A stretch of DNA of 64,000 nt from Vibrio kanaloae (GTDB lineage: Bacteria > Pseudomonadota > Gammaproteobacteria > Enterobacterales > Vibrionaceae): NCBI RefSeq assembly GCF_024347535.1, contig NZ_AP025497.1, forward strand, positions 682,001 to 746,000, written 5' to 3'. The number at the start of each line of letters is the position of its first letter. Position 1 is the stretch's first letter. A program made the position numbers and the translations under genes. Below, piece after piece: positions 32,883 through 42,429 of this stretch. The notes under the pieces are model-generated. The model was not told the origin of the DNA and ran no database searches. It was given only the letters and a program-made list of their open reading frames with translations.

Positions 32883-34133
32883 TTAAATCACTTTTAACTG
32901 TTTAGTACCCGTAACAGAGAGGCTGCCTTTGGCGGCCTCTCCTATATGCCCGCTCCACCAGCACATCATAGGGATTCGGCGTTCTAGGTAATCGGTACGG
33001 TTATAAGCACTGCGAACCTGGTTGTCATCAACGTGAGCTAGTGCGGCTTCTATCAAATCGGCTTCAAAACCTTGCTCGTTGAGTGTTGTACTTGCAAGTG
33101 AACGTAACCCATGACTGACAAGCCTACCAGCAAACCCCATGCGTTTGAGAGCCATGTTTGCCGTTTGACTATTACATGGCTTCTTAGGATTGCGATCAGA
33201 AGGAAAGACAAATTCTCTATGTCCACTAATTGGTTTCATTACTTCAAGTAGATCAAGAGCTTGTTCAGTAAGGGGGATACGGTGTTCCCTGCGCTTTTTC
33301 ATTCTTTCGGCAGGTATGGTCCAAACTTTTTCATTGATATCGATTTCACACCATTTAGCTCCAGAAGCTTCAGCAGGGCGAGTCATAGTGTGCAATTGCC
33401 ACTCTAACAAGCATCGAGTTGTACGTTTGATGCTAGCATTTGCAATAGCACCCATAAGTTCTGGTAGCTCTGCTGGTTTTAACGCTGCCATATTTTCTTT
33501 TTTAGGCTTCTTAAAAGCAGCTTTAATGCCAGTCAATGGGTTAGCTTGAATTAGACCGCAGTTGGTAGCGAAGTTCATCACTTCATTGAGGCGTTGAGAT
33601 AAACGTTTTACGGTCTCTAAACTGCCTTTAGCTTCGATAGGCTTTAGAAGTTCAATGATTAACGGCGCTGTAATATTTTTAACTGGCATATCAGCGAGGT
33701 GAGGAAATATATGAAGTTCTAGAGACCGCCAGATGTCAGTGGCGTAGTCTGGAGTAACGGAGTCTTTCTTAATTTCAAACCATTCCTTTGTTACGTTTAC
33801 AAAGGTGTGTTCATGAACTTCTTTATACTCTTGCTGTTTTTTCTTTTGGTCTTCTTGAGGATCTATACCTTGTGCGATCAGCTCTTTTGCTAATAATGAG
33901 TTTTTTCTTGCTTGTGCAAGATTAACATCAGGGAATCGACCTAAACTGAAATTCGCTCGTTTTCCATTTGTCGGACGATAATAGTTAAGCTGCCAATGTT
34001 TAGAACCACTTGGAAGTACACGTAGTTGTAGACCTTGCCCATCTGAAAGACGATATTCCTTTTCTTTAGGCTTAGCGTTTTTAACTTCTGTTGCTGTTAG
34101 AGGTTTCGTGATTCTAGGCATCGTAGTAACCAT
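32883..34133 (-). CDS. int: Tyrosine integrase (DUF4102/P4-type) of the island
   Basis: A 416-residue P4-like integrase. The N-terminal DUF4102 domain is seen as SDGQGLQLRVLPSGSKHWQL. A SAM-like core-binding region follows. The catalytic domain has Arg (MTRPAEASG), His-x-x-Arg (SHGLRSLA), a His in ALAHVDD and the nucleophile Tyr in SAYNRTDY. It ends four bases from the Res stop, tail to tail. It starts 150 bases from the ssrA 3' end, as expected for an element that targets ssrA. The start may instead be at 34121; neither has a clear Shine-Dalgarno. An inverted repeat overlaps the start. Confidence 0.93.
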   Translation of the reverse strand: MVTTMPRITKPLTATEVKNAKPKEKEYRLSDGQGLQLRVLPSGSKHWQLNYYRPTNGKRANFSLGRFPDVNLAQARKNSLLAKELIAQGIDPQEDQKKKQQEYKEVHEHTFVNVTKEWFEIKKDSVTPDYATDIWRSLELHIFPHLADMPVKNITAPLIIELLKPIEAKGSLETVKRLSQRLNEVMNFATNCGLIQANPLTGIKAAFKKPKKENMAALKPAELPELMGAIANASIKRTTRCLLEWQLHTMTRPAEASGAKWCEIDINEKVWTIPAERMKKRREHRIPLTEQALDLLEVMKPISGHREFVFPSDRNPKKPCNSQTANMALKRMGFAGRLVSHGLRSLASTTLNEQGFEADLIEAALAHVDDNQVRSAYNRTDYLERRIPMMCWWSGHIGEAAKGSLSVTGTKQLKVI

Positions 34134-34163
34134 TAGTTAGTATCCATAATCTATGGTTACTAC
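34123..34163. promoter_or_regulatory. Inverted repeat over the integrase start
   Basis: GTAGTAACCAT (34123-34133) and ATGGTTACTAC (34153-34163) are perfect 11-base inverted copies with a 19-base spacer. The first includes the start codon of int. It shares the TGGTTACTA core with the terminal repeat, so Int itself may bind and repress its own gene. Confidence 0.6.
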
Positions 34164-34176
34164 AGTGGTTACTAAA
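34154..34176 (+). repeat. Right copy of 23-bp terminal direct repeat
   Basis: TGGTTACTACAGTGGTTACT followed by AAA, matching 15911-15933 with two mismatches. Another related unit TGGTTGTTAC is at 34234-34243. Confidence 0.6.
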
Positions 34177-34247
34177 AGTCAAAGATGTGGTGGGATATTA
34201 CGGGATGTTAAAAGACGCTAAGTTGCTGATTTATGGTTGTTACAGGC

Positions 34248-34276
34248 ATAAAAAAAGACGTCCTGGGACGTCTTAA
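34248..34276 (-). terminator. Terminator downstream of ssrA
   Basis: AAGACGTCC (34255-34263) and GGACGTCTT (34266-34274) pair; on the minus strand a T7 run follows. It lies 12 bases past the CCA end of tmRNA. It may have been supplied by the island. Confidence 0.85.
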
Positions 34277-34286
34277 TTCATTGAAT

Positions 34287-34653
34287 TGGTGGAGCTGGCG
34301 GGAGTTGAACCCGCGTCCAAAAATCATTCATCATTGGTACTACATGCTTAGTCGATCTTTAATTTCACCAGCAACCTGCGAACCGACACGCTAGTTAAAG
34401 GCTAACCTGAATTATAATTCGCGCTTTTCCTCTCAGGTGGGAGAAGCCACGCTAGCTAGTTTGGGTTTGATCTCTTATTATTCCCCGTCTTACGAGCGGA
34501 AGCTAGGGTAAGAGAGCTCTGAGCAGGTTATTAAGCTGCTAGTGCGTAGTTTTCGTCGTTTGCGACTATTTTTTTGCGGCTTTTAACGTGGCCAACCGCC
34601 CCACGGCATGCACCTCAGACTTCAAAATTCCTGTCGAATCCTAAATCAGCCCC
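34287..34653 (-). ncRNA. ssrA: tmRNA (transfer-messenger RNA)
   Basis: 367 nt. The 5' end reads GGGGCTGATTTAGGATTCGA and the 3' end GTTCAACTCCCGCCAGCTCC followed by ACCA, together forming the tRNA-like domain with an encoded CCA. The tag reading frame at 34531-34563 codes ANDENYALAA and a stop (resume codon GCA). It rescues stalled ribosomes by trans-translation with SmpB, whose gene lies upstream. Its 3' end is the integration site for the island on the left, and the gene remains intact. Confidence 0.97.
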
Positions 34654-34719
34654 AAGTGTTATTTGTATAGTACCAGAAAAGCTTAACCTGTCTAGCGCTG
34701 TGCGTTTAAGTGCTTAAAA

Positions 34720-35205
34720 TTAACGCAAATTACTCTTCATAATTCGTGCTTTGTCTCTCGCCCAATCTTTTTCTTTCATATCAGTACGTTTATCATGCAG
34801 CTTCTTACCTTTCGCTACGCCAACTTTAATCTTCGCCCAAGAGCGAGACCAGTAAAGTGCGGTTGCGACAAGTGTCATGCCTTCACGGTTAATACGACCG
34901 ATAAGGTTGTCGAGTTCTTTTCTCGACATCAGGAGTTTACGGATACGTGTTGGATTCGCCACAATATGAGTGCTCGCTTGAGTAAGCGGAGTGATCGTCA
35001 TACCACTGATGAATGCTTCGCCATCTCGGATGTAAACGTAGCTTTCTGCGATATTGGTTTTGCCTTCACGTAGGGACTTTACTTCCCAACCTTGTAGCTC
35101 AAGCCCCGCTTCTATCTCATCATCGATGAAATATTCGTGGCGAGCTTTCTTGTTAAGCGCAATGGTATTGCTACCAGCTTTTGATTTTGATTTATTCTTT
35201 GCCAT
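34720..35205 (-). CDS. smpB: SsrA-binding protein SmpB
   Basis: A 161-residue basic RNA-binding protein with the SmpB OB-fold landmarks [20 protein letters not shown] and [11 protein letters not shown], and the basic C-terminal tail ([18 protein letters not shown]) that enters the ribosomal A site. The start at 35205 ([11 protein letters not shown]) matches family length; the longer frame from 35274 does not. It lies just ahead of ssrA in the same direction, as in V. cholerae. Confidence 0.97.
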   Translation of the reverse strand: MAKNKSKSKAGSNTIALNKKARHEYFIDDEIEAGLELQGWEVKSLREGKTNIAESYVYIRDGEAFISGMTITPLTQASTHIVANPTRIRKLLMSRKELDNLIGRINREGMTLVATALYWSRSWAKIKVGVAKGKKLHDKRTDMKEKDWARDKARIMKSNLR

Positions 35206-35324
35206 AATGGCCTCATTATACGGATTGAGCCCTAGATGGGGAATCCTTTTTATTTGCGCTCTGGCCCAATACAATTAAAATTGCAGTTTGTGTTAATGTA
35301 ACGCTGTCTTTAACAGGAGTCTAT

Positions 35325-35753
35325 ATGCCAAAGGTTACTCGTTCAGCATTAGTGTCTTTTAGTGCCGACCAGATGTTCAGCTTGGTCAATGATGTTGCTC
35401 GTTATCACGAGTTTTTGCCAGGGTGTTCTGGTTCACGTGTGATCGAATCTTCAGATTCAACTATGGTGGCTTCAGTTGATGTCTCTAAAGCTGGTATCAG
35501 CAAAACATTTACTACCTCTAACCGTTTAGCGGATGGTGCTGAGATCTTGATGGAGCTGGTGGACGGTCCATTTAAAAAGCTGCAGGGTGGTTGGTATTTT
35601 ACTCCGCTCGACGAGCAAGCTTGTAAGGTTGAGCTTAAGTTAGAGTTTGAATTTTCTAGTCGAATGATTGAAATGGCATTTGGTAAGGTTTTTAATGAAC
35701 TAACGAGCAATATGGTCAGCGCTTTTACTCAACGAGCGAAACAGGTGTACTAA
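35325..35753 (+). CDS. ratA: RatA/Coq10-family START-domain protein
   Basis: A 142-residue START-like protein (polyketide cyclase/COQ10 type). The opening MPKVTRSALVSFSADQMFSL, then FLPGCSGSRV, is typical of RatA. In E. coli RatA was reported to block 70S assembly; homologues bind ubiquinone. It is divergent from smpB and is followed three bases later by ratB, the standard arrangement. An AGGAG Shine-Dalgarno precedes the ATG. Confidence 0.92.
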   Translation: MPKVTRSALVSFSADQMFSLVNDVARYHEFLPGCSGSRVIESSDSTMVASVDVSKAGISKTFTTSNRLADGAEILMELVDGPFKKLQGGWYFTPLDEQACKVELKLEFEFSSRMIEMAFGKVFNELTSNMVSAFTQRAKQVY

Positions 35754-35756
35754 ACC

Positions 35757-36065
35757 ATGACTATTGAATCAGATATGATCCACGTAGAAGTCGTGTTTGC
35801 GCTTCCTCACGAACAGCGTGTGTTTACCTTAGTTGTGAACAAGAACGCGACCGTTGAAGAGATCATCGCACAGTCTGGTGTTTTGGAACTGTATCCAGAG
35901 ATCGACTTAGCGAAAAACAAGGTTGGCGTATTCAGCCGCAACGTTAAGTTAGATGCAACGGTTCGTGATAAGGATCGTATCGAAATCTATCGAGCACTAT
36001 TGGCTGATCCGAAAGAGATTCGCCGTAAGCGTGCTGAACAAGCAAAAGCGGTTGCAAAAAAATAA
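35757..36065 (+). CDS. ratB: RatB/RnfH-family ubiquitin-like protein
   Basis: A 102-residue beta-grasp protein of the RnfH/UPF0125 family ([20 protein letters not shown], ending in a Lys/Arg-rich helix). It follows ratA after three bases in one operon. Despite its old pairing with RatA as a toxin-antitoxin set, its role is not established. A terminator follows at 36094. Confidence 0.9.
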   Translation: MTIESDMIHVEVVFALPHEQRVFTLVVNKNATVEEIIAQSGVLELYPEIDLAKNKVGVFSRNVKLDATVRDKDRIEIYRALLADPKEIRRKRAEQAKAVAKK

Positions 36066-36093
36066 AAATGCTCAACGAATCTGAATGAGAAGA

Positions 36094-36119
36094 GAGCTCG
36101 CATCGGCGAGCTTTTTTTG
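36094..36119 (+). terminator. Terminator after ratAB
   Basis: AGCTCGC (36095-36101) pairs with GCGAGCT (36106-36112) and T7 follows. Confidence 0.88.
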
Positions 36120-36162
36120 TATCTGCTGGTTAGGTGATTAAGGTTGACTTGTTAGTGGATAT

Positions 36163-36187
36163 AAAAAAACCTGCTCATGTGAGCAGG
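36163..36187 (-). terminator. Terminator after bamE
   Basis: On the minus strand CCTGCTCA and TGAGCAGG pair and are followed by a T7 run. Confidence 0.85.
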
Positions 36188-36241
36188 CTTTCGCGATTCT
36201 TTGCTTTGTCGACTGATAGCTTTACCGGCTGGACCAGAAAG

Positions 36242-36601
36242 CTAGCGAAGGCTTTCGAAGAACTCATCACTGGCTTCAAAATCACCATTTATCGTTACTA
36301 AGGTGCCAGTCGCATCAAAGTTAACAACGAGATTTTTCTGAATCGAGTCTTCATGGCCTTTTGTGTGATGGTAAATGTAGTACCACGTATCTGGGTAGCC
36401 GTTTTCGATAAGCATTGGTGAGCCCATAACGTAACGAACTTGTGTTTTTGTCATGCCAAACTTCAGCTGGTCGACAGCTTCCTGTTCAACATAGTTACCC
36501 TGATTGATGTCAATTCGATAAACCAACTTCTCTAATAGAGAGCAACCGGTCAACATTGTTAGTGCAAGTGGAACTGCAACTAACCACTTTTTAATTCGCA
36601 T
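36242..36601 (-). CDS. bamE: Outer-membrane assembly lipoprotein BamE (SmpA/OmlA)
   Basis: A 119-residue lipoprotein; signal peptide with lipobox LTGC (Cys20). The mature part has the BamE core: [33 protein letters not shown] and DTWYYIY. It is a subunit of the Bam complex that inserts beta-barrels in the outer membrane. The ATG at 36601 begins the signal peptide; the longer frame from 36727 does not make sense as export signal. Between ratAB (convergent) and recN. Confidence 0.95.
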   Translation of the reverse strand: MRIKKWLVAVPLALTMLTGCSLLEKLVYRIDINQGNYVEQEAVDQLKFGMTKTQVRYVMGSPMLIENGYPDTWYYIYHHTKGHEDSIQKNLVVNFDATGTLVTINGDFEASDEFFESLR

Positions 36602-36768
36602 AGTTTGAGATCTTTCTTCGCTAAAATACTGCCTGATAATAAACAAGCTCCAGCAAGAAGTAAAAAGCTCCTTGCGCTTTGAACTTGTTATGACTAACAA
36701 TTTTGAATTTAGTTGCAAAATTACCAATGATTTTTGGTAAATTATCAGAAAGTTGCTGAATAGTTAAC

Positions 36769-38433
36769 CTAGGCTGCGGTTAATAATTCTTTTGCATTGG
36801 CTAATGTCGACTCGGTGATTTGACTGCCGCCTAGCAAACGAGCAAGCTCTGAAATACGTTGTTGCTCATCCAATGTGTGCATTTTAGTTTCTGTCTTGCC
36901 CGATTTGGTGTTCTTCGCAACGAACAATTGTTGGTGACCACAACCTGCTACTTGAGGTAAGTGAGTCACACACATCACTTGAGTAGATTCACCGAGCGTA
37001 CGCAGCATTTTTCCAACAACCGCAGCAGTTGGTCCACTGATACCCACATCGACTTCATCGAAAATCAGGCTTGGTGTATCGACTTTTTGCGCGGTGATCA
37101 CCTGAATTGCTAATGAGATTCGTGATAACTCACCACCAGACGCCACTTTAGCAATTGGCTGCATCGGTTGGCCTGGGTTGGTCGATACAATGAAGGTCAC
37201 GTTATCCATACCCAATGGAGAAGGGTGTGTGTTGGTGTTGTTCACTTCAATGGCAAACTGCGCTTTTTCCATGCTCAGTTCGTGCATGCTTTGCGTGATC
37301 AGCTTGTTTAGCTCTTTTGCGTAACGAGTTCGAGATTTATGAAGCTTCTCTGATTTAGCCACGAACGATTGGTATTGGTTCTCGACTTCGCATGCTAACT
37401 CATCCAGCTTTTCATCGGAGCAATCAAGCGCTTCAACTTGTTGTAATAAATCTTGGTGATGCTTGTAAAGCTCTTCAGGCAACACATGGTGTTTGCGAGA
37501 CATCGACATCACCTTTGAGAAACGCTCTTCAACGTAAGCCATACGACCGGGATCAACATCAATGCTGTCTAGGTATGTTCTTAACTCGTTGTTGGTCTCT
37601 TCGATCTGAATAATCGCTTCAGAAAGCAAGTTCGGTAACTCGGCCAATCTTTCATCTAGCTCAGCTAGCTGAATTAAGGAGTGATTGGCCGATTGCAGAA
37701 TACCAAGCGCATTAACTTCTTCGCCTTCATAAATAAGCTCGATAGCTTGCTGACAGGTTGTGGCCAGTTCTCCGCTATTGGAGAGGCGCTTATGCTCTTG
37801 TTCGAGGTCTTCATATTCTTCCTCCCCAATAGACAGCTCATTTAACTCTTTGACTTGGTATTCAAGAAGTTGTTTTTGAGCTTGGTTTTGCTGGCTATTT
37901 TCACGCAACTCTTTTAAGTGGTTATCCGCTTGTCGCCATGCTTGGTAAGCATTACGTGTCGATTTCAATAGGTTTAAGTGGCCTGCGTATTGATCAAGCA
38001 TAGCCATTTGGTAGTCACTTTTCATTAGCTGGTGGTGCGCGTGTTGGCCATGAATGTTGATCAACAGCTGCCCGAGCGATTTCAATTGCGAAAGAGGGAC
38101 AGGGCTACCGTTGATGAATGCACGAGAACGACCTTCTTTTGATATGGTTCTGCGCAGGATGCACTCACTGCCATCAAGTAGTTCGTTGTCTTCTAACCAG
38201 CGAGTTGCATGCATATTGTTCTCAAGTAAAAAAGCGGCACTGACTTCGGTTTTTTCTTCACCTTGTCTTACCATTCCTGCATCTGATCTTCCTCCAAGGC
38301 ACAAGCCTAAAGCATCGATAGCGATAGATTTACCCGCACCAGTTTCCCCGGTGATTGTTGTCATGCCTTTAGAAAGTTCTAGCTGTAAAGACTTAACAAT
38401 AGCGAAATTATTAACACTTAAATGAGCCAGCAT
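36769..38433 (-). CDS. recN: DNA repair protein RecN
   Basis: A 554-residue SMC-like ATPase. Walker A GETGAGKS is at residues 29-36. A long coiled coil fills the middle. The C-terminal part has the ABC signature ([14 protein letters not shown]) and Walker B ([14 protein letters not shown]). RecN helps join and repair broken DNA and is SOS induced in E. coli. Just upstream of the start the sequence holds two copies of ACTGTATATA-like SOS boxes (see next entry). Confidence 0.97.
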   Translation of the reverse strand: MLAHLSVNNFAIVKSLQLELSKGMTTITGETGAGKSIAIDALGLCLGGRSDAGMVRQGEEKTEVSAAFLLENNMHATRWLEDNELLDGSECILRRTISKEGRSRAFINGSPVPLSQLKSLGQLLINIHGQHAHHQLMKSDYQMAMLDQYAGHLNLLKSTRNAYQAWRQADNHLKELRENSQQNQAQKQLLEYQVKELNELSIGEEEYEDLEQEHKRLSNSGELATTCQQAIELIYEGEEVNALGILQSANHSLIQLAELDERLAELPNLLSEAIIQIEETNNELRTYLDSIDVDPGRMAYVEERFSKVMSMSRKHHVLPEELYKHHQDLLQQVEALDCSDEKLDELACEVENQYQSFVAKSEKLHKSRTRYAKELNKLITQSMHELSMEKAQFAIEVNNTNTHPSPLGMDNVTFIVSTNPGQPMQPIAKVASGGELSRISLAIQVITAQKVDTPSLIFDEVDVGISGPTAAVVGKMLRTLGESTQVMCVTHLPQVAGCGHQQLFVAKNTKSGKTETKMHTLDEQQRISELARLLGGSQITESTLANAKELLTAA

Positions 38434-38459
38434 TTTTATTTACCTGTATAACTGAACAA

Positions 38460-38502
38460 TACTGTATATAAGGTCAGTATATACTGTTTCTTTATACAGT
38501 AA
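38460..38502 (-). promoter_or_regulatory. LexA/SOS-box-like elements upstream of recN
   Basis: TACTGTATATAAGGTCAGTA and further TATACTGTTTCTTTATACAG lie at about 38460-38500. They contain CTGTATATA and CTGTTTCTTTATACAG, close to the gammaproteobacterial LexA pattern CTGT-N8-ACAG. The CTGT...ACAG at 38483-38498 fits it exactly. This agrees with SOS control of recN. Confidence 0.75.
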
Positions 38503-38663
38503 AGTCGACCGGTGAAAATTTTTTGCGATAGCTCTCAGAATTGAACTTGTCTGTAGATCACTGAAACCGCTATAAATTCCCAACTCAGTCGTTCCTCCCT
38601 CTTGGGAGTGACAGTATAAGAAATTGACGAGAAGCTAGGGCCGACGGGCTTTCTATGGGTGAT

Positions 38664-38694
38664 AAAAAAGGCTGACGAATGTCGTCAGCCTTTA
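38664..38694 (-). terminator. Terminator after nadK
   Basis: AAGGCTGACGA and TCGTCAGCCTT pair; on the minus strand a T6 run follows. Confidence 0.88.
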
Positions 38695-38724
38695 AAATTT
38701 TCGGTTATTGCTAGAGCCGTTTAG

Positions 38725-39609
38725 TTAAAACAACTTACTCGACCAGCCTAGTTTATTACGTAGGACATGATAGTAGTTGTAGTCTTTCGGGTGGATTAAC
38801 TTGAGCACATTTGGGCTTTGGTAAATGTGAATTTCATCGCCAGGGGAAACCGGTAGCGAGATTTGACCATCGCAGCTCACTTCTTGAGTGCCGCGGTTAT
38901 CAGGCGATACGATCAGCTTGATGCGGCGCTTACCATCAACGACAAGTGGCCGGCTTGAAAGCGTATGTGGAAACATTGGGACCAAGGAAATGGCATTCAA
39001 ACTTGATGACAAAATAGGACCGCCGCCAGAAAGCGAATAAGCGGTAGAACCTGTTGGCGTTGATACGATCAAACCATCAGAACGCTGTGAGAAGGCAAAG
39101 CTGTCGTCGATATATACTTCAAACTCGATCATATGTGCAACCTGACCGGGGTGAAGTACCGCTTCGTTAAGTGCGGCGTTGTGACTTTTTATTTGGCCGT
39201 GACGGTGAATTTCAGTTTCAAGTAAGAAGCGCTCTTCTTCCATGAACTCTCCTTTGAGTACATCAGTAAGTGCACTCTGGAAGTTTTCAGGATTGAGATC
39301 GGTTAGAAATCCAAGGTTACCTCGGTTAACACCAATCACCGAAATGTCAAAACGTGACAAGATCCTGGCTGCTCCGAGCATGTTTCCATCACCACCGACG
39401 ACAATCGCTAGATCGGCACGCTTTCCTAATTCAATTAGGCTAGAAAAATGTTTTTTTGGGATATCATCTAAAATACTGGCGAGTCTGTCATCGACAAACA
39501 CTTGATAACCCTCGGAACTCAACCATTGGTAGAGTTCTTTATGGGTCTGAATGGCTTGTTGATCTCGAGGTTTACCTATAATAGCGATGACTTCAAATGG
39601 CTTTTTCAT
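38725..39609 (-). CDS. nadK: NAD kinase
   Basis: A 294-residue enzyme, normal length. GGDGN at residues 72-76 is the ATP/NAD-binding catalytic motif; later [20 protein letters not shown] forms the NAD site. It phosphorylates NAD+ to NADP+ in the cytosol. Divergent from grpE and 291 bases ahead of the recN start on the same strand, as in enteric bacteria and vibrios. Confidence 0.97.
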   Translation of the reverse strand: MKKPFEVIAIIGKPRDQQAIQTHKELYQWLSSEGYQVFVDDRLASILDDIPKKHFSSLIELGKRADLAIVVGGDGNMLGAARILSRFDISVIGVNRGNLGFLTDLNPENFQSALTDVLKGEFMEEERFLLETEIHRHGQIKSHNAALNEAVLHPGQVAHMIEFEVYIDDSFAFSQRSDGLIVSTPTGSTAYSLSGGGPILSSSLNAISLVPMFPHTLSSRPLVVDGKRRIKLIVSPDNRGTQEVSCDGQISLPVSPGDEIHIYQSPNVLKLIHPKDYNYYHVLRNKLGWSSKLF

Positions 39610-39630
39610 ACGGTTTCCAAACGAATTAGG

Positions 39631-39659
39631 CTTGAATCAAAATTCTTCATCCCCATAAT
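39631..39659 (+). promoter_or_regulatory. Sigma-32 (RpoH) promoter of grpE
   Basis: CTTGAA (39631-39636), 14 bases, then CCCCATAAT (39651-39659). This fits the sigma-32 consensus CTTGAAA-N13-15-CCCCATNT very well. It lies about 95 bases upstream of the grpE ATG. Confidence 0.88.
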
Positions 39660-39752
39660 AAAGGCAAGTTGAACGTCTATGCGAGTGTTTTATATCAATT
39701 TGAGGCGCAAACATGCCTGTCACTTGCATTGAAAACGAATTCTGGAGATATC

Positions 39753-40334
39753 ATGAGCAACGAAGAAAACAAAGTAACCGAAGAAGAGCTAGATCAGATC
39801 ATTGCTGAAGCAGAGAAAGTTGAAGAAGCTGAGCTTAATGAAGGTGCAGTTGACGAGCAGGAAGCAAAAATTGCTCAACTAGAAGCAGCGTTGCTATCTA
39901 GCGAATCTAAAGTGAAAGAACAGCAAGATTCTGTTCTTCGCGCAAAAGCTGAAGTTGAAAACATGCGTCGCCGCAGTGAGCAAGAAATTGATAAAGCACG
40001 TAAATTTGCTTTGAACAAGTTTGCTGAAGGTCTACTTCCTGTTATCGATAACCTAGAGCGCGCAATTCAAGCTGGCGATACAGAGAATGAAGCGGTAAAG
40101 CCAATCCTTGAAGGTGTTGAGCTTACGCACAAAACATTTGTTGATACTGTTGCTAAGTTTGGTCTCAGAGAGATTAACCCTGAAGGTGAAGTGTTCAACC
40201 CTGAGTTCCATCAAGCGATGTCTATTCAAGACAGCCCAGATCACGAATCAAACACAGTTATGCTCGTGATGCAAAAAGGCTACGAGCTGAACGGTCGAGT
40301 AGTTCGCCCTGCGATGGTTATGGTTGCTAAATAA
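39753..40334 (+). CDS. grpE: Nucleotide exchange factor GrpE
   Basis: A 193-residue protein: acidic N-terminus, long coiled coil (about 40-95), then the beta-domain ([36 protein letters not shown]). It releases ADP from DnaK. The start at 39753 ([12 protein letters not shown]) follows TGGAGA; the longer frame from 39669 has no such support. It is the partner of dnaK and dnaJ 2 kb downstream, from which it is separated by a transporter gene. Confidence 0.97.
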   Translation: MSNEENKVTEEELDQIIAEAEKVEEAELNEGAVDEQEAKIAQLEAALLSSESKVKEQQDSVLRAKAEVENMRRRSEQEIDKARKFALNKFAEGLLPVIDNLERAIQAGDTENEAVKPILEGVELTHKTFVDTVAKFGLREINPEGEVFNPEFHQAMSIQDSPDHESNTVMLVMQKGYELNGRVVRPAMVMVAK

Positions 40335-40722
40335 TTAAAGTAGTATGTAGTCAAGTGATTGACTGGCACACTTACTGAGTAAATAGCGACTGCAAAATAA
40401 TTCACTGGTTAATGTGAAATGAAAAGAGAGGCATATGCCTCTCTTTTTTTATGCTTGTAACTTGGAGTCCTCGTGAATAGTAATCAAAAACGTATTGATA
40501 ACGTCGTTCTCTTTATTTTATCCAGATCAGGTATTTAGAGTTTTATATTATGAAACTGATTGTTATTGATGGAATGTTTTGATGTCACATTTGTAAATTT
40601 TTTGTAAATAAGTGCTTTTAATTGTTATCTTTGTATGTAAAATCCACTGCAATATAGCGATTTTAGTCGCATATATAACTATAAAAGTACAAATTTTAAA
40701 CACAACAGACTGGAGAAGAACG
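40335..40722. other. Intergenic region grpE to dicarboxylate symporter
   Basis: Contains the grpE terminator (40422-40450). The last 200 bases are AT-rich and should include the symporter promoter. No gene seen. Confidence 0.5.
40422..40450 (+). terminator. Terminator after grpE
   Basis: AAAAGAGAGGCA and TGCCTCTCTTTT pair around a minimal loop and are followed by T-run. Confidence 0.9.
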
Positions 40723-41997
40723 ATGGATAAATCGCTCTCAAGTAAGATTTTTGTAGGCTTGTTTGCAGGACTACTTATTGGTACTGCTATTCAGTACTTA
40801 TTTAGCGGTATTACGATATTTGATACTTATCTGCTTGGGTTAGCAGAAGGTGCTGGTGGTATGTTTGTCTCTTTGATCAAACTATTGGTTGTTCCACTGG
40901 TATATGTTTCTATCGTGTGTGGCATTGTTGAATTGAAAGATATTCGTTCTTTCGGTCGCCTAGGTGGTAAAACTTTTGCTCTTTACATTATCAACACCAT
41001 CATCGCGATCTCTGCTGCCCTAACCGTTGGTCTTATTTTCCAACCGGGTGCTGGCGCAGATCTAGCTGGAACGATCTCTGAGACAGTTCAATTAACAACA
41101 ACTGAAACGCCAGATATCTTCTCTCTCGTTGTGAATATCGTTCCTAGTAACCCTGTAGAAGCGTTTGCAAGTGGTGACATGCTACAAATCATTTTCATGG
41201 CAATTTTGACAGGTCTTGCTATTCAAGCTCTTGATTCACGTGGCGGTCCAGCGATAAAAACGTTCAAGATGGCTAACGAAATCATGATGAAACTTATCGG
41301 CCTCGTCATGAGCCTGGCTCCATTTGGTGTATTTGCACTGATGATTCAACTGGGCGCAACGCTTGATGCTAATACCCTGATGTCGGTCGCCGGGTATGTT
41401 GCACTAGTAGTTGCAATGTTAGTGTTTTGGATTTTCTTCTTCTACCCAATGATGGTTGGCCTAGCGACAGGTATTACACCTAAGCAATTCCTACGTGCAA
41501 TTCGTGAGCAAATCCTTTTCTCACTATCGACGGCAAGTTCGAATGCGACGATTCCTGTAACAATGCGCACCCTAACTGAAAAGCTTGGTGTATCTAAATC
41601 AGTAGCTGGTTTCGGTGTTCCACTCGGCGCAACAATGAATATGTCTGGTGTATCTATCTACATCGCACTAGCGACAATGTTCGTCGCAAACGCATTCGGT
41701 CAACCAATCAACACTGCTGACATCTTTACTCTTGGTCTAACAATCCTGCTACTGTCTATCGGTGCTGGTGGTGTTCCAGGTGGTGGCGTTGTAATGGTAG
41801 GTGTTCTATTGCACCAACTAGGTTTACCACCAGAAGGTCTTGCTATCATTGCTGCTGTTGACCGTATTAATGACATGTTCTGTACTTCTTCTAACGTGGT
41901 CGGTGATACTGCGGTTAACACTATCGTTGCTAAGTCTGAAGGTGAAATCGGCGCAGAAGTTAACGAAGAAGCCGAATTACAGAAAGCAGAAGTATAA
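40723..41997 (+). CDS. Dicarboxylate/amino acid:cation symporter (DAACS family)
   Basis: A 424-residue inner-membrane transporter of the GltP/DctA type. Visible landmarks: SLIKLLVVPLVYVSIVCGI near residue 48, the serine-rich hairpin STASSNATIPVTMR around residue 268, GATMNMSGVSIYIALATMFVA near 306 and DRINDMFCTSSNVVGD near 383 for substrate binding. It imports glutamate, aspartate or C4-dicarboxylates with Na+ or H+. The start at 40723 (MDKSLSSKIF) has TGGAGAAG; the upstream frame from 40612 is not convincing. Monocistronic with a terminator at 42050. Confidence 0.9.
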   Translation: MDKSLSSKIFVGLFAGLLIGTAIQYLFSGITIFDTYLLGLAEGAGGMFVSLIKLLVVPLVYVSIVCGIVELKDIRSFGRLGGKTFALYIINTIIAISAALTVGLIFQPGAGADLAGTISETVQLTTTETPDIFSLVVNIVPSNPVEAFASGDMLQIIFMAILTGLAIQALDSRGGPAIKTFKMANEIMMKLIGLVMSLAPFGVFALMIQLGATLDANTLMSVAGYVALVVAMLVFWIFFFYPMMVGLATGITPKQFLRAIREQILFSLSTASSNATIPVTMRTLTEKLGVSKSVAGFGVPLGATMNMSGVSIYIALATMFVANAFGQPINTADIFTLGLTILLLSIGAGGVPGGGVVMVGVLLHQLGLPPEGLAIIAAVDRINDMFCTSSNVVGDTAVNTIVAKSEGEIGAEVNEEAELQKAEV

Positions 41998-42049
41998 TCA
42001 GAGGCTATTTGTTCTATCGATGAAACTTGAATAGAAAGCCTGAATAGAT

Positions 42050-42077
42050 AAACGGAGCCAAAATGGCTCCGTTTTTA
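42050..42077 (+). terminator. Terminator after the symporter gene
   Basis: AAACGGAGCC and GGCTCCGTTT pair around AAAAT, followed by a T-run. Confidence 0.9.
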
Positions 42078-42400
42078 TTGGGTGAGAGGTTAACCATATT
42101 TTATCGCTTTGGTTGAATAGAAACTTGGGCAGGTTGAGTTGATGAAAAGCTTTTTAACTAGTCTGCTTACAGAAACAGAAACAGAAACAAGCTCTTTCTA
42201 TAGAAGAGTGGATCGGCGGCTGATAAACCTAGTTGTGGAAGTTATAAGCTCAGTAATGATAGGTATTCGTGCCGAATCATCCTTTTTTAGCAAAATAAAT
42301 TTAAAAAAATATCTTTTTACCCTTGAAAAGATGTCGTGAGCCCTTATCTATTGGGCATACGAAAGCAAATTACATTTGCACTTTAATTTTGTGTCTTGGG

Positions 42401-42429
42401 GTTGAATCCCTGATTATCACCCCCCACAT
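42401..42429 (+). promoter_or_regulatory. Sigma-32-like promoter of dnaK
   Basis: GTTGAA (42401-42406), 14 bases, then CCCCCACAT. Close to the sigma-32 consensus and placed about 50 bases before the dnaK ATG. Confidence 0.8.

Larger units (their letters stand above)
15834..34287. mobile_element. Genomic island integrated at ssrA (~18.4 kb)
   Basis: Bounded on the right by intact ssrA with a tyrosine integrase gene right next to its 3' end, and on the left by a decayed ssrA 3' copy. A 23-bp direct repeat sits inside both ends. The cargo is accessory: inovirus-Gp2-like gene, AlpA genes, LRAT-like gene, second recombinase, DUF2787, radC, and a type III restriction-modification operon. No conjugation genes are present, so it would need help to move between cells. 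V. cholerae VPI-1 uses the same chromosomal spot. Exact ends are uncertain by tens of bases. Confidence 0.75.

Noticed and set aside
32919..32943. GAGAGGC...GCCTCTC hairpin as a Res/int terminator
   Set aside because: It lies inside the integrase coding sequence and lacks a T-run.
42139..42339. 66-codon open frame upstream of dnaK
   Set aside because: Opening residues (TETETE) come from an ACAGAA tandem repeat; no Shine-Dalgarno or family, and it lies in the regulatory gap before dnaK.
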